This document shows positions 41,805-49,983 of a stretch of DNA of 62,675 nucleotides, one piece after another (the first letter of the stretch is position 1; every line of letters starts with the position of its first letter). Made by a program: the position numbers and the translations under genes. The DNA comes from Myxococcales bacterium (lineage in GTDB: Bacteria > Myxococcota > UBA727 > VGSZ01). The stretch is from the NCBI GenBank assembly GCA_023248635.1, contig JAHFED010000009.1, positions 69,408 to 132,082 of the forward strand, in the 5' to 3' direction. Under the pieces are notes generated by a model. The model saw only the letters and a list, made by a program, of their open reading frames with translations. It ran no database searches and had not been told where the DNA came from.

Positions 41805-43565
41805 TCAGGCCTTGCGGAAGCGCAGCTTGATCTCGACGTTGCCCATCTTGACGACGTCATGGTTCTTCAAGACGGCGACGTCGACCTCTTTGCCAGCGAC
41901 CTCGATCGACGCGCTGCGGTTCGTTCGCTGCACGAGGACGGCGCCGCCGCTGTGCAGCAGGGTGCAATGCCACGGGCGCAGGCCGGCGGACTTGGGCAGG
42001 GCGACCTCGCAGCGGGCATCGGCGCCCACGCGCGTAATGGCCTGGTTCAGCGGAATCTGCGCGTAGGCCTTGCCCTTGAGGGTGACGTCGAGCGTCAGGG
42101 CGACGACGGCGTGGCTCAGGGCCAGCACCTTCTCGAGCTCTTCGTCACCGGGCCAAGATCCCCCTGGGCCCTGGGCCTCGGCCTTGCGGTCTGGCTTCCT
42201 GCCCGGCTCAGCGGCGGCGGCGGCGGAGGCGGCGAAGGCCATTTCGGCCTCGAGGTCTTCGTCGCCGGGGCCCACGTCGACGCCTTCGATGAGCTCGGTG
42301 CCCATGGCGTCGGACGGCGCGGCAGGACGCGGCCGGTGCTCTTTGCTGGCTCCGTCGTCGAATTCGTCGCCGAGGAAGCTGCCCTCGCCGAGGTCATCGA
42401 GATCGAGGCGGGAGGGGTCGTCGTCGACGGCCCCCTTCTTTTTCGCTTTGGGGGGGCGGCCGCGACCGCGTTCGGTCTCTTCTCCCTGGGGCTCATCTCG
42501 GTGATCGGTGAGGGGCGAACGCACCGTGGCCTGCCGGGGCCGCGCGGCAGCGACGGAGGGCACCGACCCCTGGTCGGTCTTTCGCGACGAAAGGTCGTCG
42601 GGCACCCCGCGCGCGCGCTCGTCCGTCGTCGGTGCCTGCTTGAAGTCCGCGCCGGGAAAACCCACTTCGACGTCGCCGTCTTCGAGGAAGAGCACGCCGT
42701 AGTCGTAGAAGTTCAGCAGGTCCCCGTGCCGCAGCACCCGCGATCCTTCGATGCGCTGGTTGTTGACCCAGGTGCCGTTCTGGCTGCCGAGGTCTTCGAC
42801 GACGACGCCATCGTCGGACGCGTTGATCTTCGCGTGTTTGCGCGAGAGCCCGAGCAGGCTGATGACCACCTCGCACTGCTTGCTGCGTCCGACGGTGATG
42901 CCGCTGCTGGTCAGGGGATGTCGGCTGACCTCCATGCCGTTGAAGAGCAACACGAACGTGGGCTTCGGCGGCACGTACTCGACCGAGGAGGCGGCGGCGT
43001 CGAAGTCGTTGCTGCCCGTGTTGTCGTTGTCGTCGTCGTCCTTGCGCTTGGCCTCGGGTGGCTTGGTGCGGGAAGTCTCGGCGTTGGGGAAGTCCAGGTC
43101 GTCGTCGTCGTCGAGGTTGACGTCGACGTCGAGGTCCGCCTCGGGCTGGGCGGGGGTGGGCTTGCCGGACTTGGCCTTGACCGGTGTCGCCGCCGGCGGG
43201 CCCTTGTGGCCGTTGCCCGCCGCGCCATTGGCCGCGCCGTTTTGACCTGGCGGCCGCTCCACCTTGGTCGCCTTGGAGAGCACTTCAAAAACCGCAACGT
43301 AGCGCCCGAGCTCGATGCGATCGCCGGACTCGAGGGCCGACTCCTTCTCAATGCGCAGCCCGTTTTTGTGCACGCCATTTTGCGCGCCGAGGTCGACGAC
43401 GACGTAGCTGTTCGCCCGCTTCTCGATGCGCGCGTGGAAGCGCGAGAGGGTGCGGTCATCGAGGACGATGTCGTTTTCGGGGTGGCGCCCCAGGCCGATC
43501 ACGGCACGGGCGATTTCATGTTCGGCGAGCAGTTCGTCGCCCTTGTAGATGACCAGGCGGTTCAC
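41805..43565 (-). CDS. protein with three FHA domains
   Basis: Protein of 586 residues. FHA 1 covers residues 5-90 (GLGRHPENDIVLDD, LSRFHARIEK, DLGAQNGVHKNG). FHA 2 covers about 200-300 (TVGRSKQCEVVIS, LSRKHAKI, DLGSQNGTWVNN). FHA 3 covers about 485-586 and is more divergent (RVGADARCEVALP). Acidic, low-complexity linkers connect them. FHA domains bind phosphothreonine, so the protein is probably a reader of Ser/Thr kinase signals, abundant in myxobacteria. No kinase is encoded nearby. It lies 10 bases after the protease gene on the same strand. Confidence 0.85.
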   Translation of the reverse strand: MNRLVIYKGDELLAEHEIARAVIGLGRHPENDIVLDDRTLSRFHARIEKRANSYVVVDLGAQNGVHKNGLRIEKESALESGDRIELGRYVAVFEVLSKATKVERPPGQNGAANGAAGNGHKGPPAATPVKAKSGKPTPAQPEADLDVDVNLDDDDDLDFPNAETSRTKPPEAKRKDDDDNDNTGSNDFDAAASSVEYVPPKPTFVLLFNGMEVSRHPLTSSGITVGRSKQCEVVISLLGLSRKHAKINASDDGVVVEDLGSQNGTWVNNQRIEGSRVLRHGDLLNFYDYGVLFLEDGDVEVGFPGADFKQAPTTDERARGVPDDLSSRKTDQGSVPSVAAARPRQATVRSPLTDHRDEPQGEETERGRGRPPKAKKKGAVDDDPSRLDLDDLGEGSFLGDEFDDGASKEHRPRPAAPSDAMGTELIEGVDVGPGDEDLEAEMAFAASAAAAAEPGRKPDRKAEAQGPGGSWPGDEELEKVLALSHAVVALTLDVTLKGKAYAQIPLNQAITRVGADARCEVALPKSAGLRPWHCTLLHSGGAVLVQRTNRSASIEVAGKEVDVAVLKNHDVVKMGNVEIKLRFRKA

Positions 43566-43574
43566 CCTCTCAGG

Positions 43575-44453
43575 TTAGGTGATCCAGCTTGCCCTCGTCG
43601 CGTTTCCGGCCCGCCGCCGGTGAGACGGCACAAGGCGGCACCCCACCAACAGCAGGCCCAGCAGAGCCCCACAGCTCCCCGGCGACGTCGACGCGCGGCT
43701 GTTTGCGCACAATGTCTGCTCAAAGCGTACAGAGGACGGATCTGGGCGATCGACGCCGAAGCACTCTCCGGCGGGCTGTCCCGCTGGGTAGATGGTGCAC
43801 ACAGCCGCCTCGTCGTCGGCGGCGATGTCCCGCTTGCTCAGCTCTCCCAGGGAGCTGGCCGAAAACATCGTGGCCTCTGCGGCACCGGGCTCGGAGGGCT
43901 TGGGGTGGTCGAGACCGATCACGTGCCCCAGCTCGTGGGTGAGCGTGTTTTGCAGATCGAACTGGACCACACAGCCCGCGGTGGCGGGATCGCAGGCGCT
44001 GAAGGCGAAGGAGACGTCGTTCATCTCGATGTCGGCGTCCAAGAGGCGCCCGGTCGTGGAATCGAAGGTCACGGTGGTGATGGCCAAGGCGCCGAAGTCG
44101 TGCAGCCAGCGGTCGAGGGGGTCGTCGTCGGTGTCGCCGCGAAACACGATGATGTTCTCGTTCACGTCGTCGTCGCTGCCCGCCTGCCAATCGAAACCGA
44201 CGATGCGCGATGTCGTCGGAGCTCCGAGGGTGAGCTCGAGGTCGGAACAGCCCACGCCGCTCCATTGGTCGAGCCCCCGCTGCACCGCGAGGTCGATCTG
44301 GGTCTCGTCGTTTTCCGCGCCCCGGCCGCTGCGGTGCACCACGAGACTGCGCTCGCTCCAGGCCAGCGAAGGGCCCAGCGCCGGCGTGCGCGTGCACAAA
44401 AATGCCGACGCCGCCGACGACGCCACCAGGGCCACCAGGGCCAGGCGCTTCAT
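43575..44453 (-). CDS. matrixin-type zinc metalloprotease with possible MYXO-CTERM-like tail
   Basis: Secreted protein of 292 residues. A signal peptide (MKRLALVALVASSAASAF) precedes the metzincin core: HELGHVIGLDH at 173-183 (zinc ligands His173, His177 and His183, catalytic Glu174) and a Met-turn candidate ATMFS near 195. The C-terminus has SCGALLGLLLVGCRL followed by SHRRRAG, a Cys-hydrophobic-Arg arrangement like MYXO-CTERM sorting signals, so it may be attached to the surface. The start overlaps the stop of the upstream small gene (ATGA). Confidence 0.82.
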   Translation of the reverse strand: MKRLALVALVASSAASAFLCTRTPALGPSLAWSERSLVVHRSGRGAENDETQIDLAVQRGLDQWSGVGCSDLELTLGAPTTSRIVGFDWQAGSDDDVNENIIVFRGDTDDDPLDRWLHDFGALAITTVTFDSTTGRLLDADIEMNDVSFAFSACDPATAGCVVQFDLQNTLTHELGHVIGLDHPKPSEPGAAEATMFSASSLGELSKRDIAADDEAAVCTIYPAGQPAGECFGVDRPDPSSVRFEQTLCANSRASTSPGSCGALLGLLLVGCRLVPSHRRRAGNATRASWIT

Positions 44454-44884
44454 CGCGCCACCCCCAGCGGCAATCCGTCGTCGCCGAAGGGGACGGGGTT
44501 CGATCCCTGGCTTTCGTCGAGGAGAAACACGCCGCGGTAGAAGCCGACGACGCCGCGGCTCTTGTTCGGGCTGCTCCCATCGGAGGGACCGGCAGCGGGT
44601 CCCAGGTAGAGGCGGTAGCGGACGCCGACGCTGAGCACCGGCGATCCCGCCACGCGCTGTGAGAGGCCGCCGACGTCGCCGCCCGGCAGGGCCACCAGAT
44701 AAGAGCGCAGCCCGGGCCCCGCGCCGGCAACGACGACGGAGAAGGTGAAGATGCGGCGCGAAACCCAGGCGCTGTGCTGGGACACCACCTTGCCGTCGAC
44801 GACGACGTCGGCCTGGTGGCGGAGCTCGGCCTCCGTCATGGGCGGCACAACCATCGCAGCCAGGATCGCAAGGATCGGGAGCAT
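44450..44884 (-). CDS. small exported protein paired with the matrixin protease
   Basis: Protein of 144 residues with an N-terminal hydrophobic stretch (MLPILAILAAMVVPPM). The middle reads LRHQADVVVDGKVVSQHSAWVSRRIFTFSVVVAGAG...VALPGGDVGGLSQRVAGSPVLSVGVRYRLYLGP, a beta-rich OB-like plan seen in proteins that accompany myxobacterial matrixins. ATG 44884 was chosen at the hydrophobic segment. The overlapping stop and start make it likely that it is made together with the protease, as a chaperone, inhibitor or anchor; this is inference. Confidence 0.6.
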   Translation of the reverse strand: MLPILAILAAMVVPPMTEAELRHQADVVVDGKVVSQHSAWVSRRIFTFSVVVAGAGPGLRSYLVALPGGDVGGLSQRVAGSPVLSVGVRYRLYLGPAAGPSDGSSPNKSRGVVGFYRGVFLLDESQGSNPVPFGDDGLPLGVAR

Positions 44885-44953
44885 GCCGCTATGGTAGGGG
44901 CGCCCTTCGGCCGACGCCAATCCGCTCGATCGTGCGCAAAGGCGCCGGCAGAA

Positions 44954-45874
44954 TCAGAAGAGCTCGTCGACCTTGGCGAGGAGCTTCTTGGCCTTTTTTT
45001 GCTCCAAGCGGTTCTCGGGCTCGATGGCAGGATCCACGGTCGGATCGGCTTCGATCACGCTCTTGAGCAGCTTCTCGAAGAGCTGCTTGCCATCAGCGGT
45101 GCCGTCGCCGTCTTCGTCTTTCTGCAGCTTTGGACACAAGAAATCAGCATAGAGCACCTTGTTCCCAAAGTAGTTTGGAGCCATCTGAATGGCCTTTTCA
45201 AAGTTATCCTTCGACTTGTCGAGGGAACCGCCGGCGATGCCGGCGGTCGCTGCTTCGTAGCCGCCGAAGTAACGCCAGGGCGCGGCGTAGAAGAAATTCT
45301 CGTCGAGGCTCTTGACGTGGTCCATGGTGCCCTTGAGGTCGTCTTTGTATTTGAGGCGGGTTGCAAAGCCTTTGCTGGCGGCCCATTTCCCGAGATTTGC
45401 AGCGTACCAATACATGGGCGCCACGGCGTCTTTACCCGCCAATTTAATCGCATCGACATGTTTGCTGCCGGAGGCCTTGGCGGCGGCGTATTCGGGGGCG
45501 GCGACCTTGAGGGCCTCGTTGGCCCAGTCGAGGCCCAGCTGGTACTCGGCGTCGCGAGCCTCGACGTTGTCGACCAGGGCGTAGTGGCCGTCGCCGAGGA
45601 GGAAATGGCCGCGGGCCAGCTTGGTCAGCAGCTCGGTCGACGGCGCGAGCTTCACGGCCTCTTCCCACTTGGCGAGGGCCGACTTGAGCTTGGCCTCGTC
45701 GCCCCGCTCGGCCCACAGCGCGTCCGCGGCGGCGACGAGGGCGGTCGCCTTGTCTTGTTCTTCGGCGCTGGCGCTCTTTTCGAGCTTGGTGCCGAGCTTC
45801 TCGTCATAGGTCGTGGCGCAGCCTCCGAGGGCGGCGACGACGACGACAAGGACAGCGTTCACGAACGGGCGCAT
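44954..45874 (-). CDS. TRAP-T component (TatT)-like lipoprotein
   Basis: Lipoprotein of 306 residues: MRPFVNAVLVVVVAALGGC with lipidation at Cys19. The mature protein is all-helical and fits the TatT family (TPR-like trimeric periplasmic protein found with TRAP transporters): KWEEAVKLAPSTELLTKLARGHFLLGD, MYWYAANLGKWAASKGFA, DENFFYAAPWRYFGGYEAAT. No TRAP transporter genes are nearby. The ATG at 45874 begins the signal; the longer frame is unlikely. Role in substrate delivery is known only from a few relatives. Confidence 0.8.
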   Translation of the reverse strand: MRPFVNAVLVVVVAALGGCATTYDEKLGTKLEKSASAEEQDKATALVAAADALWAERGDEAKLKSALAKWEEAVKLAPSTELLTKLARGHFLLGDGHYALVDNVEARDAEYQLGLDWANEALKVAAPEYAAAKASGSKHVDAIKLAGKDAVAPMYWYAANLGKWAASKGFATRLKYKDDLKGTMDHVKSLDENFFYAAPWRYFGGYEAATAGIAGGSLDKSKDNFEKAIQMAPNYFGNKVLYADFLCPKLQKDEDGDGTADGKQLFEKLLKSVIEADPTVDPAIEPENRLEQKKAKKLLAKVDELF

Positions 45875-45943
45875 GGGACCTCCAAAGAGATGTAGGTGCG
45901 CCAATACCCTGGAAGGTCGCGCCCACCAACGCTCATCTGCGGC

Positions 45944-46417
45944 TCAGGCGAGCGCTTTTTCGAGGGCCTCTTTCAACACCGCGCTGTCGGGGGCGGTGGC
46001 CGAGTCGAAACGCGCGAGGTACTTGCCGTCGCGGCCGACGACGAACTTGGCGAAGTTCCACTGGATCGGACCCTGTCCCTGGGTCGTGAGCCAGCGAAAG
46101 AGGGGAGCAGCGCCGTCGCCGTTGACGTCGACCTTGCTGAAGAGCTCAAAGGTGACGTCGTACTTCGTGACGCAGAAGGCCTGAATTTCGGCGTCGGTGC
46201 CAGGCTCTTGGGCACCGAACTGGTTGCAGGGGACGCCGACGACGACGAGGCCCTGCTCCTTGAACTTCTGGTGCAGCTCCTCGAGTCCTCGGTATTGGGG
46301 GGTGTAGCCGCAGCGCGAGGCGACGTTGACGACGAGAAGCACCTTGCCGCGGTGCTCGGCGAGGGACTTTTTGGACCCTGAGATGGTGGTCAGCGAGAAA
46401 TCATGGGCGGTCGTCAT
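45944..46417 (-). CDS. glutathione peroxidase family, thioredoxin-dependent type
   Basis: Peroxidase of 157 residues. Catalytic Cys36 in NVASRCGYTPQY, then GVPCNQFGAQEPG with Gln70 and IQWNFAKF with the catalytic Trp and Asn. Cys82 (AFCVTKYDVTF) is placed as the resolving Cys of non-selenium glutathione peroxidases, which take electrons from thioredoxin rather than glutathione. Lacks the tetramer loop, so it is the short, monomeric form. Reduces hydrogen and lipid peroxides, which may matter in a cell that makes PUFAs. The 74 bases upstream (46418-46491) show nothing clear. Confidence 0.92.
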   Translation of the reverse strand: MTTAHDFSLTTISGSKKSLAEHRGKVLLVVNVASRCGYTPQYRGLEELHQKFKEQGLVVVGVPCNQFGAQEPGTDAEIQAFCVTKYDVTFELFSKVDVNGDGAAPLFRWLTTQGQGPIQWNFAKFVVGRDGKYLARFDSATAPDSAVLKEALEKALA

Positions 46418-46491
46418 GAGGCTTGATGCTGCTGCGCTGCTCCCTTGGCAACCGTCTTGGGGTCCCGCCGAAGGCGCCGGGATGATCGCAG

Positions 46492-48357
46492 CTACCTGCC
46501 CTTCGAGCCAGCGAGGATTTCTCGCACCTTGTCGGCGTCTGGCGCCGTCGGATTCAGCTCGAGGTATTTCCGGTAGTGCTTGGCGGCGTTCGCGTTTTCA
46601 CGAAGACGGGCGTAGCTGATGCCGAGATTGCGGTGGATGCGGGGGTCCTTGGGGTTGACCTTCTCCAGCTCCTTCAGAATCTCGACGGCCTTCTTGTGCT
46701 CGCCTGCGAGCACCGCAGTCTGGGCCGCCTTCAGGTCGCCTTCGAAGTCGACCTCGCGTTTCTTCGGAACCGGCACCTTGGGCGGATCGATCTTGGCCAG
46801 GGGCTCGACGGCGGGCTCCTCGGGTTCAGCCACCACGGCCGCCGCCACCACAGGGGTCGGCGGAGCCGGCGTCACCGCAGGCGGCGGCGGCGGCGCAGTG
46901 GCATCGGCAGGCACCACGCCCACCACCGACTGCGGCGCCGGCTCGATGGGATCCGTCTTGGTGTCGCTGAGAGCCACGGCGATGATCAGGGCGACGACGG
47001 CGATGCCCAGCCCTGCACACACGGCGTACAGAACCACCGGACGACGGCCTGCGACGCGTGGGGCCTCGGCTTCGGGCGCGCGGTGGCGCAGCGGGCTGGT
47101 GACATTGGCGGTCTGGATGCCGTCGTCGAAGGTTTCGTCGCCGGCGGCGTCTTGCAGGCGCGCCCGCTCGATCTCGTCGGGGGACACGACGAAGCGTTCA
47201 CCGATGGGCACGAAGCGCAGCTTCAGTCTTCCCAGCTCGATCACGTCGCCGTTCTTGAGCACGTGCTGCTCGACGTCGTCACCGTTGACGAGCACACCAT
47301 TGGCGCTCTTGAGATCGAGGATGCGAACGCGCTCCCCTTCACGCACCAACTTGGCGTGGTTGCGCGACACGGAGCGGTGCTCGAGCACAATGTCGTTGTC
47401 GTCGGTGCGGCCGAGGACGTTCTCCATCGCTTTGAGCGCGAAGGTGCTGCCGGCAAAGATCGTGTTCAACACCACCAGCCGTGGGAAGCCGACGTCGTCA
47501 GCGGCGTTGACGGCCCGCATTTGTTCGGTTTCTTCCGCGGGCCGCTTGCGCTGGGCTGCCGCCGGCGGCGGCCCGCGCACCGGCGGCAACTCCTGCGTCT
47601 CGTCTGACAGGGGCGGCGCGGCGGCGCCCGGGCCCGGGGGAGCCAGGCCGCCGCCCAAAGGAACGTTGGCGATGGGCTGCCGGGAGGTGGGCTCGAGGTC
47701 ACCCGCTGGCACGCTCGGGGGGTTCGGCGGCGCGGCGCGGGGTGGGGGGGGCGGAGGCCAGGCGTGGGCCTGCCCGAGCACGCCCACGGAGGGCGGTGGC
47801 ACATGTCCCCCAGGGACCGTTTGCACCTGCAGGACGTCCAGGCGTTCGGTGTCGGCGCCGCCGAAGCCGCCGCCGTGAGCGGGCGCGTGCGGCACAGTCG
47901 CCTCTTGGGTTGCACCGACGGTGAGCGGTGCGGCGGGCGGGGGGGGATCCCACCTCTGGGTATCGCCCCCGAAGTCGTCGCCGTCGTCTTCGGCTGGCTT
48001 GACTGCTGCTGCCCTGCTGCCCACCGGACCCGACGGCGACGGCGACGCTCTGGCTGTCTGGCCGGTCCGGAGCTCGAGGTGGTAGTCGCCGATCTCGATG
48101 ACGTCGCCAGCGCTGACCTGCACCTTGCCCGCGATGCGATCGCCATTGAGCTTGACCCCGTTGAAGCTCTTGAGGTCCTCGACGAGGACGCCGCCGGTGT
48201 TCTTCTCGAGCTTGGCGTGAAAGCGCGAGACGTTCCGCTCGGTGAGCCGGATGGTGTTCCCCTCTTTGCGCCCGATCGTGATGACGTCTTTGGCGAAGGG
48301 AACGACGATCTGCTTGCCAGCGTCGTCTTCGATGATGAGGCTGAAGCTCGCGGCCAT
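46492..48357 (-). CDS. membrane protein with two FHA domains and C-terminal TPR
   Basis: Protein of 621 residues. FHA 1 is at 20-95 (TIGRKEGNTIRLTE, VSRFHAKLEK, DLKSFNGVKLNG). A long Pro-rich linker follows. FHA 2 is at about 305-385 (VLGRTDDNDIVLEH, VSRNHAKL, DLKSANGVLVNG). A transmembrane helix lies near 450 (VVLYAVCAGLGIAVVALIIAVAL), then a Pro/Ala-rich stretch, and TPR-like repeats end the protein (KAVEILKELEKVNPKDPRIHRNLGISYARLRENANAAKHYRKYLELNP). It should read phosphothreonine in the cytoplasm and pass the signal to a periplasmic TPR. Confidence 0.85.
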   Translation of the reverse strand: MAASFSLIIEDDAGKQIVVPFAKDVITIGRKEGNTIRLTERNVSRFHAKLEKNTGGVLVEDLKSFNGVKLNGDRIAGKVQVSAGDVIEIGDYHLELRTGQTARASPSPSGPVGSRAAAVKPAEDDGDDFGGDTQRWDPPPPAAPLTVGATQEATVPHAPAHGGGFGGADTERLDVLQVQTVPGGHVPPPSVGVLGQAHAWPPPPPPRAAPPNPPSVPAGDLEPTSRQPIANVPLGGGLAPPGPGAAAPPLSDETQELPPVRGPPPAAAQRKRPAEETEQMRAVNAADDVGFPRLVVLNTIFAGSTFALKAMENVLGRTDDNDIVLEHRSVSRNHAKLVREGERVRILDLKSANGVLVNGDDVEQHVLKNGDVIELGRLKLRFVPIGERFVVSPDEIERARLQDAAGDETFDDGIQTANVTSPLRHRAPEAEAPRVAGRRPVVLYAVCAGLGIAVVALIIAVALSDTKTDPIEPAPQSVVGVVPADATAPPPPPAVTPAPPTPVVAAAVVAEPEEPAVEPLAKIDPPKVPVPKKREVDFEGDLKAAQTAVLAGEHKKAVEILKELEKVNPKDPRIHRNLGISYARLRENANAAKHYRKYLELNPTAPDADKVREILAGSKGR

Positions 48358-48518
48358 TGTCGGTTCGTTTCCTCTTCGTTTCCGATTGGCCTGAGACGTG
48401 CCGATGCTGAGCCGTTGGCACGGCTCAAAACCGTGGGTCCGGCGGCATCATAGAGCGGTGGCTTTCCCGAAAGCCAAGAGGTGACTTCTGTGTCCGCTCG
48501 TCGGCGTCGCAAGGGCCC

Positions 48519-48587
48519 GAATTCATCGCCGCCAGGCCATGAACCCGTAGACAACGCAGCGAGAGCGCTTCGCGAGTCGGTGAATTC
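48519..48587. repeat. single, diverged copy of the 62-bp palindromic unit
   Basis: GAATTCATCGCCGCCAGGC...GTCGGTGAATTC, the same family as 23216-23339 in reverse orientation. It lies in the gap between the S41 protease gene and the FHA-TPR gene and touches neither. Confidence 0.75.
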
Positions 48588-48629
48588 TCTGCCCTCAGGC
48601 CGGGCGGCCAATTGGCCGCATCCAGAAGA

Positions 48630-49868
48630 TCACCTTTGCTGGGCAGCGAGGGGGCGCAGGACGGCCTTGCGCACCTGGTCGACGGCGGCTGCCAGCTGGG
48701 GGTCCACCGCCACCCGCTCGGATCCGCGCGCCGACGGGGGCAGATCACGGACGCCGCGGACGACGACGTCGGGAACCACGCCCTTGTCTTGGATCGATCG
48801 ACCGCTGGGCGTGAAATAGCGCGCGATGGTGAGCTTGAGGCCGGCGCCGTCGTCGAGCCCGAACAGGGTCTGCACCGATCCCTTGCCGAAGGAGCGTTCG
48901 CCGACGATGACGGCGCGCTTGTGGTCTTGCAGGGCACCGGCGACGATCTCACTGGCCGAGGCCGTGTCGCCGTTGACGAGAACGGCGACGGGGTAGTTGG
49001 GCTCGGTGCCTTCTTCGTGGGCCAGATCGCGGCCCGCGCTTTTTTCGCTGCGTCCCTCGGTCGTCACGATGGTGCCCGAGACCAAAAAGCGATCCGCCAC
49101 CTTGACCCCTTCGTCGAGGAGGCCACCGGGGTTGTCGCGCAAATCGAGCACCAGACCAGACAGCCCAGGAAGAGAGCGCGCCTGGGCCTGCTTGCGCAGG
49201 TCGACGATGGCGGCGGCCAGCTCCTGATCCGTGCGTTCTTGGAAGCTCGAGATGGAGACGTAGCCGATGAAGGGCGCCCCAGGGGCCTCGAAGACGTCGT
49301 GGTCGACGGCCGGCACCCGCACCTGGCGGCGCACCAGGGGCACATCGCGGGACTTGCCCCACGCAGCCCGAGAGAGGGTCAGCACCACGCGGGTTCCCGG
49401 GACCCCGCGCATCAGGCGCACCGCGTAGGGCAGCGGGGTCCCGCGGGTGTTTTCGCCGTCGACGGCCAGGATCAGGTCGCCGACCTTGAGGCCGGCGTGA
49501 GCACCGGGACCGTCCTTGTGCACATCTTCGACGACGACGACGGCGTCTTTGGCCTCACCGAGGATGCCGACTTCGATGCCCAGGCCGCCGAATTCGCCGG
49601 CGGTGTCCTCGCGCAGCTTTTCGTATTCGGCGGGGCGCAAGAAGGTGGTGTGGGGATCAAGATGGGCCAGCATGCCGTTGATGGCGTCGTAGAGCAGCTC
49701 TTGGGGATCGACGTCGTCGACGTAGCTTTGCTGCACGTAGGTGAGCACCTGGGAGAACACCCTGAGCTTCTGGTAAGCGACGTCGACGTCGGCGGCCTGG
49801 GCGCTGCTGCCAAGGGCGCTGAGGGTGACGCCGGTGATGAGACCGCAGACGAACCAACGCGCGCGCAT
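48630..49868 (-). CDS. S41 carboxy-terminal processing protease (CtpA-like)
   Basis: Exported serine protease of 412 residues. A signal peptide (MRARWFVCGLITGVTLSALGSSAQAA) precedes a PDZ domain (GLGIEVGIL...KDGPGAHAGLKVGDLILAVDG). The S41 core follows, with LDLRDNPGG, the nucleophile Ser304 in DTASASE and the general base Lys329 in SFGKG, 25 residues apart as in Prc. It trims proteins at the C-terminus in the periplasm. The gene starts 115 bases from the divergent GGDEF gene. Confidence 0.93.
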   Translation of the reverse strand: MRARWFVCGLITGVTLSALGSSAQAADVDVAYQKLRVFSQVLTYVQQSYVDDVDPQELLYDAINGMLAHLDPHTTFLRPAEYEKLREDTAGEFGGLGIEVGILGEAKDAVVVVEDVHKDGPGAHAGLKVGDLILAVDGENTRGTPLPYAVRLMRGVPGTRVVLTLSRAAWGKSRDVPLVRRQVRVPAVDHDVFEAPGAPFIGYVSISSFQERTDQELAAAIVDLRKQAQARSLPGLSGLVLDLRDNPGGLLDEGVKVADRFLVSGTIVTTEGRSEKSAGRDLAHEEGTEPNYPVAVLVNGDTASASEIVAGALQDHKRAVIVGERSFGKGSVQTLFGLDDGAGLKLTIARYFTPSGRSIQDKGVVPDVVVRGVRDLPPSARGSERVAVDPQLAAAVDQVRKAVLRPLAAQQR

Positions 49869-49983
49869 CCCCTGTTGTACGTCGTCCAGGCGCTGCGGTG
49901 TGGTGGGGCAAGACGAGCCCGGGTTGCCCTTCGATGTCGAGCGCTGCGTGCAATGAGCCGCGAAACCGCCCTAGGCTCCGGCG

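Noticed and set aside
41073-44540. Very long open frame (1155 codons) on the plus strand
   Set aside because: It runs antisense to hisS, the FHA protein and the matrixin gene, whose families are clear. Its composition (Glu/Val/Gly/Asp runs) is that of a GC-rich shadow frame.
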